Shown piece by piece: positions 8,558 through 16,746 of a stretch of 64,000 bases of DNA. Every line of letters begins with the position of its first letter. The stretch's first letter is position 1. The stretch is from a bacterium. GTDB lineage: Bacteria > Desulfobacterota > Binatia > DP-6. The notes below the pieces were generated by a model. It saw nothing but the letters and a program-made list of their open reading frames with translations. It made no database searches and was not told the origin of the DNA. The stretch is taken from assembly GCA_026129405.1 (NCBI GenBank), contig JAHCID010000010.1, forward strand, positions 84,600-148,599, written 5' to 3'. The translations under genes and the position numbers were made by a program.

Positions 8558-9948
8558 CAGCCGCGCACCTCGCCGTCCTCGATCACCCGGCGCACCTCGG
8601 CGGCGGTGGTGACGCCGGCGGCGATCTTGTCGCGGCCGTCGTCGTCGAGCGTGCGCAGGCCGGCGGCGCCCGCGTGGCGGCGCAGGGTCGCCGTGTCGGC
8701 GCGCTCGAGGAGACGCGCGCGCAGGCCGTCGTCGGGGAGCAGCAGCTCGTAGAGGCCGGTGCGACCGCGGTAGCCGGTGCCGCGACAGCCGCCGCAGCCG
8801 CGGCCGTCGCAGTCGGCGCAGCGTACGCGCACGAGACGCTGCGCCAGCACGCCGGTCACCGCCGAGGCGACGAGGTAGGGCTCGGCGCCCATGTCGAGCA
8901 GGCGCGTGAGGGCGCCGGCGGCGTCCGAGGTGTGCAGCGTCGCGAGCACGAGGTGCCCGGTCAGCGCGGCGCGGATCGCGATCTCCATCGTCTCGCGGTC
9001 GCGGATCTCGCCCACCAGGATGACATCGGGGTCTTGCCGCAGGATCGCACGCAGGCCGGCGGCGAAGTCGAGGCCGATGCGCGGGCGCACCTCCATCTGG
9101 CCGATGCCGGCGAGCCGGTACTCGACCGGATCTTCGATCGTGAGGACGTTGCGCGTCCCGGCGGCGAGACGTGCGAGCGCGGCGTAGAGGGTCGTCGTCT
9201 TGCCGCTGCCGGTGGGCCCGGTGACGAGGACGAAGCCGTGGCTGCGGGCGAGCAGGGTCTCGAAGCCGGCGAGGGCGGCGGCGCCGAGCCCGAGCGCGCC
9301 GAGGTCGCGGCGGATGCTGGCGCGGTCGAGCAGGCGCAGGACGAGGCGCTCGCCGCCGGTGGTGGGCACGACCGAGACGCGCACGTCGACGTCGCGCCCG
9401 CCGACGCGCACGGCGATGCGGCCGTCCTGCGGCAGGCGGCGCTCGGCGATGTCGAGGCCGGCCATGATCTTGGTCCGCGCGACCACCGCGCCGTGCAGCG
9501 CGAGCGGCGCCTCGACCACGTCGTGCAGCACGCCGTCGATGCGGAAGCGCACGCCCACGCGCCGCTCCGACGGCTCGACGTGGACGTCGCTGGCGCCGGC
9601 GCGCACCGCCTCGCAGAGGACGGCGTTGACGAAGCGGATCGCGGGCGCGTCGTCGCCGGCTTCGAGCAGGTCGGGCACGTCCTCGAGCGGCGCCTCGGGC
9701 AGCTCCAGGCGCTCGCCGAGCGCGGCGTCGCTCGCCGCCGCGCCGGCGGCGTCGTCGTAGGCCCGGTCGATGGCGGCGCGCAGGGCGTCGGCGGCCATGC
9801 GCTGGATGCGGACGGGGCGGCCGAAGACGAAGCGCAGGTCGTCCAGCGCCGCCAGCGCCGAGCCCGGGTCGGCGATCGCGACGCGGACGGCGTCGGGCTC
9901 GTCGGCGAGCGGCAGCACGAGGTGCCGGCGCGCCCACTGCATCGGCAC
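8557..9948 (-). CDS. gspE: Type II secretion ATPase GspE
   Basis: The 463-residue open frame starts at GTG 9948. It has Walker A GPTGSGKTT (residues 244–252), an Asp box and Walker B region (RQDPDVILVGEIRDRET), a His box (TGHLVLATLHTSDA) and a tetracysteine zinc site CADCDGRGCGGC. GspE is the cytoplasmic secretion ATPase bound to GspL. The true start is probably the ATG at 10025, which overlaps the gspD stop (ATGA). The sequence between (…ARTLLAAVPMQWARRH) reads as normal GspE N-terminus but lies in a different frame from that ATG, so a further frame error near 9960–10010 is likely. If so the protein would be about 489 residues. Confidence 0.9.
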   Translation of the reverse strand: MPMQWARRHLVLPLADEPDAVRVAIADPGSALAALDDLRFVFGRPVRIQRMAADALRAAIDRAYDDAAGAAASDAALGERLELPEAPLEDVPDLLEAGDDAPAIRFVNAVLCEAVRAGASDVHVEPSERRVGVRFRIDGVLHDVVEAPLALHGAVVARTKIMAGLDIAERRLPQDGRIAVRVGGRDVDVRVSVVPTTGGERLVLRLLDRASIRRDLGALGLGAAALAGFETLLARSHGFVLVTGPTGSGKTTTLYAALARLAAGTRNVLTIEDPVEYRLAGIGQMEVRPRIGLDFAAGLRAILRQDPDVILVGEIRDRETMEIAIRAALTGHLVLATLHTSDAAGALTRLLDMGAEPYLVASAVTGVLAQRLVRVRCADCDGRGCGGCRGTGYRGRTGLYELLLPDDGLRARLLERADTATLRRHAGAAGLRTLDDDGRDKIAAGVTTAAEVRRVIEDGEVRG

Positions 9949-10021
9949 GGCGGCGAGCAGCGTGCGCGCCGGGGCGGCGGCGGCACGCGCCGCGGCAGCG
10001 TGGCCGCGTGCACGGGCGCGC

Positions 10022-12073
10022 TCATGGCGCCTCGGTGGGCGGGGTGTCGTCGGGCCAGTCGCCCGCGTCGGGCGGCGGCGGGTCGTCCCAGGTCGGGCCG
10101 CGCATGATCGAGCCGTCGCGCAGCAGGCGCGGCATACGCTCGCGTTGCGCGCGGGCGTGCTCGGTGAGCTGGGCGTCGGTGGCGAGCACGTGCGGGGTCA
10201 GGAAGACGAGGAGGTTCGTCTTCACGCGCGTGCGCTCCTCGCGGCGGAAGAGGGCGCCCAGGACGGGGATGTCCTGCATGAACGGCACGCCGCGGTCGCG
10301 CAGCCGGATGGTGTCGGCGAGGAGCCCGCCGATGACCACCGTCTGCGCGTGACGCGCGCCGACGACGGTGCTCGCCGAGCGCACGGTGGTGGTCGGGCCG
10401 ACGAGGTTCGGGTCGCCGACGGCGGGATCGGGGACGGGGTCGATGTCCGACACCTCCTCGAACAGCGTCATGCGCACGTAGTCGTCGGCGGTGATCTGCG
10501 GCGTCAGCCGCAGCGTGATGCCGACGTCGTGGCGCTCGATCGTGGTGAAGAGGTTCGAGAGGTTCGAGGCGCTGGTCGCGCGGCTGGCGACGAACGGGAC
10601 GTTGCGGCCGACGACGATCTCGGCCTCCTCGTTGTCGGTCGTCACCATGTTGGGCGCCGACAGCACGTTGATCTCGCTATCGGTCTGCAGGGCCGTGAGC
10701 AGCGCCGTGTACGCCGGCACCTCCTTGCCGTTCGGCAGGCGCACGGTCTGGCTGCTGGCGGCGGCGAGGATCAGGCCCGGCAGCGAGGTCGGGTCCTGCA
10801 CCGCGGTGCCGAGCGCGGAGAGGTTCACCTGCCCGATGCCGACGCCCGCCCCGGTCGACGCCGCGCCCTGGAGCTCGACGCCGAGCGCGCGCAGCTTGTC
10901 GGCCGTGGTCTCGACGATGATCGCCTCGACGAAGACCTGGCGGCGGCGCACGTCGAGCTCGGCGACCACGCGGCGCAGCGTCTGCCAGTCGGCCGAGGTG
11001 GCGCTCACGATGAGGGCGTTGGTCGCCGGATCGGCAGTGAGCCGCACCGGCGCTTCGAGCGGGACGGCGCCGGCGTGCCCGGCGCTGACCGGCTCGGCCC
11101 GCGCCGGCGGCGGCTGCAGCGGCGGCTCGCCGAGGCCGGCGTCGTAGCCGTAGGGCACGACGATCTCCTTCGAGCGGCTGCGGGAGAGCAGGCTGCCGCG
11201 CGCCTTCTCGGGCTCGGGCGGCGGTGCGGGCAGGCCGAGGAGCTGCGAGAGCACGCGCACGAGCGCGTCGGCCTGGGCGTACTTGAGGCGGTAGACGTGC
11301 AGCTGCGAGGCGACCGCCGGGGTCGCGACGTCGAGCCGCGCCACCAGCGTGCGGGCGCGCCGCACCTCGGACGGAGGGCCGACGAGGAGCAGCGAGTTCG
11401 TGCGCGGGTCGGGCACCACCCGCAAGGTCGCACCGCTGCCTTCGGCGACGAGGGCGTCGCGCAGCCGGTCGGCCATGTCGGCGGCGGGCGCGTGGCGCAG
11501 CGACGCGGTCTCGACGTGGCGGCTGCCCGCCGGCCCGTCGAGCTCGTCCATGAGCGCGGCGAGGCGCTCGACGTTGGCGGCGCCGTCGACCACGACGATG
11601 CGGTTCGTGTCGGGATAGGCGGTGAGCACGCCCTCCTTCGACACCAGCGGCTGGAGGACCGGGACCAGCGTCGCGACCTCGGCCTGGCGCGGCACGAGGA
11701 TGCGGGTGACGAACTCGTCGCCGCGGCCGCGGCCGATCGGCACGGCGCTCTCGCGCGCCGTATCCGCCGGCACGATCTTCGTGAAGCCGCCGCTCGGCAC
11801 GGTCGTGAAGCCTTTCACCTGGAGGACCGACTGGAAGACGAGGTAGGCCTCCTCGGGCGTGATGCGGGTCGGCGAGATGATCGTCACCTTGCCGCGCACG
11901 CGGTCGTCGACGATGAAGTTGCGGCCGGTGACCTCGCTCACGAAGCGCGCCAGCACGGGCAGCTCGACGTCCTGGAAGTTGAGCGCGACGGTGGCCTCGT
12001 CGGCGCCGCGGGCGACGGCCGGAACGGCGAGCTGCAGCGCGCCGAGGAGCAGGACCGGGAGGCGGCGGCTCAT
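10022..12073 (-). CDS. gspD: Type II secretion outer-membrane secretin GspD
   Basis: A 683-residue protein with a signal peptide (residues 1–23), an N0 domain (VALNFQDVELPVLARFV), repeated N domains (ITPEEAYLVFQSVLQVKG; NRIVVVDGAANVERLAAL; TNSLLLVGPPSEVRRAR), an Ala/Pro-rich insert before N3 and a secretin core with NMVTTDNEEAEIVVGRNVPF, VVIGGLLADT and IPVLGALFRREERT. It ends in an Asp/Pro-rich tail. GspD forms the multimeric outer-membrane channel. It starts 10 bp after gspC and its stop overlaps ATG 10025. Confidence 0.95.
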   Translation of the reverse strand: MSRRLPVLLLGALQLAVPAVARGADEATVALNFQDVELPVLARFVSEVTGRNFIVDDRVRGKVTIISPTRITPEEAYLVFQSVLQVKGFTTVPSGGFTKIVPADTARESAVPIGRGRGDEFVTRILVPRQAEVATLVPVLQPLVSKEGVLTAYPDTNRIVVVDGAANVERLAALMDELDGPAGSRHVETASLRHAPAADMADRLRDALVAEGSGATLRVVPDPRTNSLLLVGPPSEVRRARTLVARLDVATPAVASQLHVYRLKYAQADALVRVLSQLLGLPAPPPEPEKARGSLLSRSRSKEIVVPYGYDAGLGEPPLQPPPARAEPVSAGHAGAVPLEAPVRLTADPATNALIVSATSADWQTLRRVVAELDVRRRQVFVEAIIVETTADKLRALGVELQGAASTGAGVGIGQVNLSALGTAVQDPTSLPGLILAAASSQTVRLPNGKEVPAYTALLTALQTDSEINVLSAPNMVTTDNEEAEIVVGRNVPFVASRATSASNLSNLFTTIERHDVGITLRLTPQITADDYVRMTLFEEVSDIDPVPDPAVGDPNLVGPTTTVRSASTVVGARHAQTVVIGGLLADTIRLRDRGVPFMQDIPVLGALFRREERTRVKTNLLVFLTPHVLATDAQLTEHARAQRERMPRLLRDGSIMRGPTWDDPPPPDAGDWPDDTPPTEAP

Positions 12074-12083
12074 CGCAGGCGGC

Positions 12084-12908
12084 TCATCGCAGATCGTACA
12101 CCAGCGTGCGGGGCGCCCCGGCGCGCACGATGTCGAGGGCCACGCGCGGCTCGGTGCGCAGGCGCTGGAGGAAAGCGAGCAGCGTCGCCGGGTCGCCCAC
12201 GGCGGTGCCGTTGACGCGCTGGACGACGTCGCCGTCCTCGAGCCCGAGGCGACGGAAAATGCTGTCGTCCTTGATCTGGAAGAGGCGGAAGCCGTTCGGG
12301 CGCCCGTCCTCGACCTCGGCCACCGCGCGCAGCTGGGTGAGCAGGCCGCTCATGTTGTCGACCGCGCCGGCGAGCTCGCGCCGGTCGACGATCCAGGCGT
12401 CGGCACCGGTGCGGCGGATGGTCGCGCCCGGGGTCGCGGCGGCGACGATCGGGACGGGCGCCGCGTCCGCGGGCGCGGCCTCGGCCGTGGCCAGCTCGAG
12501 GACGGTCTCGCCGCCGGGCGCGCGCAGCGTCACCTGATCCCAGGCGATCGCGGCGATGCGGGCGGCGCGGAGCGCGTCGCCGACGCGGTAGAGCTCCTGG
12601 CGGCCGGTGGCGTCGTCGTCGATGATCGCGTGCGCGATGCCGCCGTGGAAGCCGACGCCGCGCAGGCGCAGGCCGCCGGTGTCGGCGCCGGCGACCTGCG
12701 GCGCGACCGGATTGAAGAGGTCGCGCGCGGCGATCACCGCGTACTGCTCGAGCGGCGCCGGTGCGGCCGGGCGGGAGCGGGCGATCGCCGCCGGAGGGAC
12801 CGACCAGGTCGCGAGCCGCAGCGTCGTGCTCACGCCCACCGCGAGCAGGGCGACGACGCACGCGAGCAGGGCGACCTCGATCGCGAGCCGCGTGGGGAAG
12901 GCTGGCAT
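12084..12908 (-). CDS. gspC: Type II secretion protein GspC (HR and PDZ domains)
   Basis: A 274-residue protein with one membrane helix (residues about 8–30), a periplasmic HR domain (about 50–130, starting ARDLFNPV) and a C-terminal PDZ domain (about 195–270) with LGLEDGDVVQRVNG. GspC links the inner-membrane platform to the secretin and helps select substrates. It is the first gene of the minus-strand gsp operon, 107 bp downstream of the patatin gene on the same strand. Confidence 0.88.
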   Translation of the reverse strand: MPAFPTRLAIEVALLACVVALLAVGVSTTLRLATWSVPPAAIARSRPAAPAPLEQYAVIAARDLFNPVAPQVAGADTGGLRLRGVGFHGGIAHAIIDDDATGRQELYRVGDALRAARIAAIAWDQVTLRAPGGETVLELATAEAAPADAAPVPIVAAATPGATIRRTGADAWIVDRRELAGAVDNMSGLLTQLRAVAEVEDGRPNGFRLFQIKDDSIFRRLGLEDGDVVQRVNGTAVGDPATLLAFLQRLRTEPRVALDIVRAGAPRTLVYDLR

Positions 12909-12916
12909 GGAGCGAG

Positions 12917-12942
12917 GCGTGGGGGTTTAGCGCCTCCCACGC
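12917..12942 (-). terminator. Hairpin between patatin gene and gspC
   Basis: Inverted repeat GCGTGGG … CCCACGC (7-bp arms, 12-nt loop), just after the patatin gene and just before gspC on the same strand. It lacks a T-run, so it could be a weak terminator or part of the gspC leader. Confidence 0.35.
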
Positions 12943-13015
12943 CGCTTGACCAGTGCCCGGACGCGCCTCCGGCGCGATCCGCCCGTGGCCTCGCCGAGCG
13001 GGCGGAGACCGCGTG

Positions 13016-14134
13016 CTACGCGACCTTGCGGGCCGCGGTGCTCCAGCGATGCGCGCGGTGCTCGATCTCGGCGCGGGGCGCCAGGGCCACGCCGTGCCGG
13101 CCGAAGATCGCCCGGTAGCGGTCGTAGTCGTTGAGGACGGTCTTCACCGTGGTGCGGTAGCCGCGGCGCACGACCTCCTGGCGCAGGCCGTAGGTCATGA
13201 GCGGCACGTCGAAGAGGTCGAGGTCGGCCTCGTAGGGCTCGAAGAGCACGACGTCGGCGTCGGGGTGCTCCCAGGCGTGACGCTTCAGGCCCTCGCGCAG
13301 GCGGCGCTGGAGCGCGATGCGGAACGACTGGCTGGCGATGGTGAGCGGGCCGCCCTCGCGGATGCCGCCGGCGACGTCGCCCATGATGAGCGGCCGCAGC
13401 GGGTTCACCAGCACGACGAGCCGTGCGCCGCGCTCGATGGCGAGGCCGGCGTGCGCGGTCTTCGTGACCGCGCCGTCGACGTAGTCGACCCCGTCGATGC
13501 GCACCGGCTCGAAGACGATCGGGATCGCCGCTGACGCCGCGACCGCGCGTGAGATCGGCGTGCGCTCGGTACGCGTGCCGCCGAAGACGTGGATGGCGCC
13601 GGTGTCGAGCACGGTGGCCGGGATGAGGAGGCGCCGGCGGAGGCGGCGGAAGTCGTCGGAGCGGCCGTCGCGGGTGAGCATCTCGCGCACGTAGGCCTCG
13701 AGGCCGTCCAGGCAGAAGATGCCGGCCGGGAGGTGCCGGACGAGGCCGGCCAGGGTGTCGAGCACGAGGACGTCACGCCAGTTGTTCCACAGGTCGCGGG
13801 CGACGCCGGGGAGCGCCGCGGCGAGGCGGGGGAGGGTGCCGAGGTGGCTCGCCCAGGGGATCGACAGGAAGCGCGAGCCCGACAGGCGCGGCAGCGTGCT
13901 GGGGTCGCCCTCCAGGGTCTCGCGGATGCGCAGGGGGGAGACGTCGTTGGCCACCAGGGCCGAGACCAGGGCGCCGGCGCTGGTGCCCACGTAGAGGTCG
14001 AAGTCGCGGGCGCCGAAGTCCTGGAAGAGGCCGTCGAGGGCGATGAGGGCCCCGAGCTCGTAGAGGCCGCCGACCACGCCACCACCGGCCAGGACGAGCG
14101 CCCGGCGAGCCGGCCCGTATTGACCCGATGGCAT
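13016..14134 (-). CDS. Patatin-like phospholipase
   Basis: A 372-residue protein with the patatin Ser/Asp dyad: oxyanion loop GGGVVGG (residues 17–23), nucleophile S52 in GTSAG, and D220 in DGA. Patatins hydrolyse acyl lipids. There is no signal peptide, so it is probably cytoplasmic or membrane-associated. The start is set at ATG 14134; an in-frame start 87 bp further up would run into the promoter and ribosome site of the divergent cupredoxin gene. It lies upstream of the gsp operon on the same strand, but I see no evidence that it is a secretion substrate. Confidence 0.85.
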   Translation of the reverse strand: MPSGQYGPARRALVLAGGGVVGGLYELGALIALDGLFQDFGARDFDLYVGTSAGALVSALVANDVSPLRIRETLEGDPSTLPRLSGSRFLSIPWASHLGTLPRLAAALPGVARDLWNNWRDVLVLDTLAGLVRHLPAGIFCLDGLEAYVREMLTRDGRSDDFRRLRRRLLIPATVLDTGAIHVFGGTRTERTPISRAVAASAAIPIVFEPVRIDGVDYVDGAVTKTAHAGLAIERGARLVVLVNPLRPLIMGDVAGGIREGGPLTIASQSFRIALQRRLREGLKRHAWEHPDADVVLFEPYEADLDLFDVPLMTYGLRQEVVRRGYRTTVKTVLNDYDRYRAIFGRHGVALAPRAEIEHRAHRWSTAARKVA

Positions 14135-14222
14135 AGCCTGCCGGAATCTCGGCGGAGTCGCGCGAGAGCTTGAGTGCCGGGCCGCGTCCGGGAATGTTCC
14201 GGGGAGCAAGGAGGCGGACACG

Positions 14223-15035
14223 ATGAGGAGCTGGGGGCTGGTCGCCGGGGTCGCGTTGGCGGTCCTGGCCGTCGCCGTGGACGGCGGCGCCTACGAGGTG
14301 GAGGCGGTGACCGACGGCGGGACGCTGCGCGGCACGATCACGCTGGCGGGCTCCGCGCCCGCACCGGAGGCGTTCGCGGTGACGAAGGACAAGGCGGTCT
14401 GCGGCGAGCAGAAGACCCGCGCCGACCTGATCGTCGGCCCCGCCGGCGGCATCGCCAACGTGGCCGTGGTGGTGAAGGCGACGAAGGGACGGGCGCTCGA
14501 GATCCCCGCCCAGCCCGTGACCTTCGACCAGCGCGGCTGCGAGTACGCGCCGCGCGTCCTGGCGTTCCCGGCGGGCAGCACGATCGCCGTGCTGAACCCC
14601 GACGGCGTGCTCCACAACGTGCACGTCATGGGCAAGACGAACCCCGAGGCGAACCGCGCCATGCCGAAGTTCCAGAAGAAGATCGACTGGATCGTCGAGA
14701 AGCCGGAGTGGCCGATCGTGGTGAAGTGCGACGCCCACCCCTGGATGCGCGCCTACTGGCTGGCGATGGACCAGCCGTACTACGCCGTCACCGGACCCGA
14801 CGGCGCCTTCACCATCGCCGACCTGCCGCCCGGCGAGTACGACGTCGAGCTGTGGCACGAGACCCTCGGCCGGCGCACGGAGCGGGTGTCGATCCCGGCG
14901 AAGGCGGAGGCGACCGTCGCCTGGGCCTTCGCCGCCCCGACGACCACCTCGACGAGCCCGCCCGCGGCGGTGACGACCACGACCGGCCCGGCGGCCGTCA
15001 CCCCGACCACGCCGCCGGTGGAGGCGCTGCCGTGA
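14223..15035 (+). CDS. Secreted cupredoxin-like protein
   Basis: A 270-residue protein with a signal peptide (about 1–23). The beta-sandwich body has a candidate type 1 copper site: H131/H134 (LHNVH) plus C169, H172 and M175 in CDAHPWM, the Cys-x2-His-x2-Met pattern of blue copper proteins. C60 and C106 may pair. A carboxypeptidase-regulatory-like strand region (PDGAFTIADLPPGEYDVEL) follows, then a Thr/Pro-rich tail (239–268). Similar 'plastocyanin/methylamine utilisation-like' periplasmic proteins are known but mostly uncharacterised. A strong AAGGAGG lies upstream. The stop overlaps the GTG of the next gene, so the two are co-translated. Electron transfer or copper handling is inferred. Confidence 0.75.
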   Translation: MRSWGLVAGVALAVLAVAVDGGAYEVEAVTDGGTLRGTITLAGSAPAPEAFAVTKDKAVCGEQKTRADLIVGPAGGIANVAVVVKATKGRALEIPAQPVTFDQRGCEYAPRVLAFPAGSTIAVLNPDGVLHNVHVMGKTNPEANRAMPKFQKKIDWIVEKPEWPIVVKCDAHPWMRAYWLAMDQPYYAVTGPDGAFTIADLPPGEYDVELWHETLGRRTERVSIPAKAEATVAWAFAAPTTTSTSPPAAVTTTTGPAAVTPTTPPVEALP

Positions 15036-15499
15036 CCCGGGCCGTGTGGTGCGGGCTCGTCGTCGCCGTCCTCCTCGCCGCCGCGCCCGGCGGCGCCGCT
15101 GCGGCCGGCGACCGGCGGCAGTGTCTCAACGAGTCGCGCCGCCAGCAGGGCCAGTGCCTGAAACGTGCCCGCGAGCAGTGCGACGAGGCCTTCGACGCCG
15201 ACCTGAAGCGCTGCTTCGGCGCCGACAACACCTGCCTCCGCGGCTGCCAGACCGACGAGGGGAAGTGCCAGGTCGACCCGCTCGCGAACCTCGAGGGCTG
15301 CCGCATCGCCTGCAGCGCCGACCTGAAGGCGGCGATCCAGGGATGCAAGGTCGAGGTCGACACCAAGGCCTGCCAGGCGACGGCCCGTCTCCAGGCGCTC
15401 AAGTGCAAGAACCGCTGCTCGGAGAAGGCGGCGCCCGCGAAGCAGCGCTGCAACGCGGCCTTCAAGCAGTGCCTGCTCGACTGTGCGGGGCGGGAGTAG
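15032..15499 (+). CDS. Secreted 16-cysteine protein, copy 1
   Basis: A 155-residue protein starting at GTG 15032, overlapping the cupredoxin stop (GTGA). Signal peptide residues 1–25, then a mature domain with 16 cysteines and many charged residues. The cysteine spacings are 10-7-10-6-3-6-10-3-10-8-10-3-10-6-3 and match those of the protein at 16747 except for one gap (8 versus 11). I do not recognise the family. An even number of cysteines in a secreted protein suggests eight disulfides; metal binding is the alternative. The setting (cupredoxin before, CorA after) hints at metal handling, but this is inference. Confidence 0.8.
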   Translation: MTRAVWCGLVVAVLLAAAPGGAAAAGDRRQCLNESRRQQGQCLKRAREQCDEAFDADLKRCFGADNTCLRGCQTDEGKCQVDPLANLEGCRIACSADLKAAIQGCKVEVDTKACQATARLQALKCKNRCSEKAAPAKQRCNAAFKQCLLDCAGRE

Positions 15500-15505
15500 C
15501 CGGCG

Positions 15506-16477
15506 GTGCTCGTCGACTGCGCTGCCTACATCGCGGGCTGCCGGGTCGCCGACGTCGGGATCGACGAGCTGGACCAGTGGATGGCGAAGGACGACACCTT
15601 CGTCTGGGTCGGGCTCTACGAGCCGAGCGAGGAGGAGCTGCGCGCGGTCCAGGCCGAGCTGGGGCTGCACGACCTGGCCGTCGAGGACGCCCACAGCGCC
15701 CACCAGCGGCCCAAGCTCGAGGAGTACGGCGAGTCGCTGTTCGTCGTCCTGCGTACGGCGCAGTGGGACGGGACGCGGCGCGCGGTCGACAAGGGCGAGA
15801 CGCACCTCTTCATCGGGCGCAAGTACGTCGTCTCGGTGCGCCACGGGAAGTCGCCGTCGTACTCGTCGGTCCGGCTGCGCTGCCAGTCGAACCCGCACCT
15901 CCTCGTCCACGGCACGGACTTCGTCCTCTATGCGATCATGGACTTCGTCGTGGACCACTACTTCCCGGTCCTCGACGAGCTCGAGGAGGAGGTCGAGCAG
16001 CTCGAGAAGGTGATCTTCGGCGAGAAGGGCCGCGGCGACATCACCCGGCGCATCTACCGGCTGAAGCGCCAGCTGATCGGCCTCAAGCGGGCGGTGTCGC
16101 CCCTGGTCGAGGTCTGCAACCGGCTGGTGCGCTTCGACAGCCGCCTCGTCGGCGACGAGACGCGGCCGTACTTCCGCGACGTCTACGACCACGTGGTGCG
16201 GATCAACGAGACCGCGGACGGCCTGCGCGAGCTGCTGACGGGGGCGCTGGAGGCCAACCTCGCCCTCGTCGGCATCCGCCAGAACGAGGTCATGAAGGCG
16301 CTCGCCGCATGGGCCGCGATCCTCGCGCTGCCGACGATGATGGCCGGCATCTGGGGCATGAACTTCGACTCGATGCCGGAGCTGAAGGTGCCGTGGGGCT
16401 ATCCGCTCGCGCTCGCGTCGATGCTCACCGGCGCCGGCGCGCTGTTCTGGAACTTCCGCCGCATCGGCTGGCTCTGA
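15506..16477 (+). CDS. corA: CorA-family divalent metal ion transporter
   Basis: A 323-residue protein: a large cytoplasmic alpha/beta domain, a long charged stalk helix (LDELEEEVEQLEKVIFGEK region), and two C-terminal membrane helices with the CorA signature GMN (IWGMNFDSMPEL) after the first. CorA proteins form pentameric Mg2+/Co2+/Ni2+ channels; some relatives move Zn2+ outward. The start is GTG 15506, 6 bp after the preceding cysteine-rich gene, so the two are probably cotranscribed. The ion cannot be told from sequence. Confidence 0.9.
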   Translation: MLVDCAAYIAGCRVADVGIDELDQWMAKDDTFVWVGLYEPSEEELRAVQAELGLHDLAVEDAHSAHQRPKLEEYGESLFVVLRTAQWDGTRRAVDKGETHLFIGRKYVVSVRHGKSPSYSSVRLRCQSNPHLLVHGTDFVLYAIMDFVVDHYFPVLDELEEEVEQLEKVIFGEKGRGDITRRIYRLKRQLIGLKRAVSPLVEVCNRLVRFDSRLVGDETRPYFRDVYDHVVRINETADGLRELLTGALEANLALVGIRQNEVMKALAAWAAILALPTMMAGIWGMNFDSMPELKVPWGYPLALASMLTGAGALFWNFRRIGWL

Positions 16478-16485
16478 GCGTCGCT

Positions 16486-16523
16486 GCCCGAAGGTCGTAG
16501 GCCCGAAGGTCGTACGACCTTCG
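16486..16523. repeat. Direct repeat overlapping a perfect 20-bp palindrome
   Basis: GCCCGAAGGTCGTA occurs twice (16486–16499 and 16501–16514). The second copy is half of a perfect 20-bp palindrome at 16504–16523 (CGAAGGTCGT / ACGACCTTCG). It lies 9 bp after corA and about 115 bp before the sigma-54-like promoter. It may be a corA terminator stem or a regulator binding site. There is no T-run after it. Confidence 0.5.
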
Positions 16524-16637
16524 ACGAGCCGACGTGGCGTTCGCGAACGCCACTGCAAACGTCTGCGTGCGCGCACGAACCGTCGACGCATGACGACGCG
16601 CTCCGACGTGGATCCGTCGAGATAATTTCCATCCTTC

Positions 16638-16654
16638 TTGGCACCGCTTCTGCT
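16638..16654 (+). promoter_or_regulatory. Sigma-54 type -24/-12 promoter
   Basis: TTGGCAC, then CGCTTC, then TGCT: the GG and GC dinucleotides are exactly 10 nt apart, as in the consensus TGGCAC-N5-TTGC. It lies in a locally AT-richer stretch, and the expected start near 16665 leaves an 80-nt leader before the cysteine-rich gene at 16747, which has its own AAGGAGGA site. A matching enhancer site is not obvious; the palindrome at 16504–16523 is at a suitable distance. Confidence 0.55.
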
Positions 16655-16746
16655 TTACCGTCGCAGGATGTCTGCGGTAGGTACGGCCCGCTCGTCTGGA
16701 GGGGGGTCCTCCGCTGCGACTCGAATCGACTAAGGAGGAAGACAGA

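Noticed and set aside
8674-12214. Long plus-strand frames of 477 and 814 residues over gspE/gspD/gspC.
   Set aside because: Antisense to well-recognised secretion genes; no motifs and shadow-type composition.
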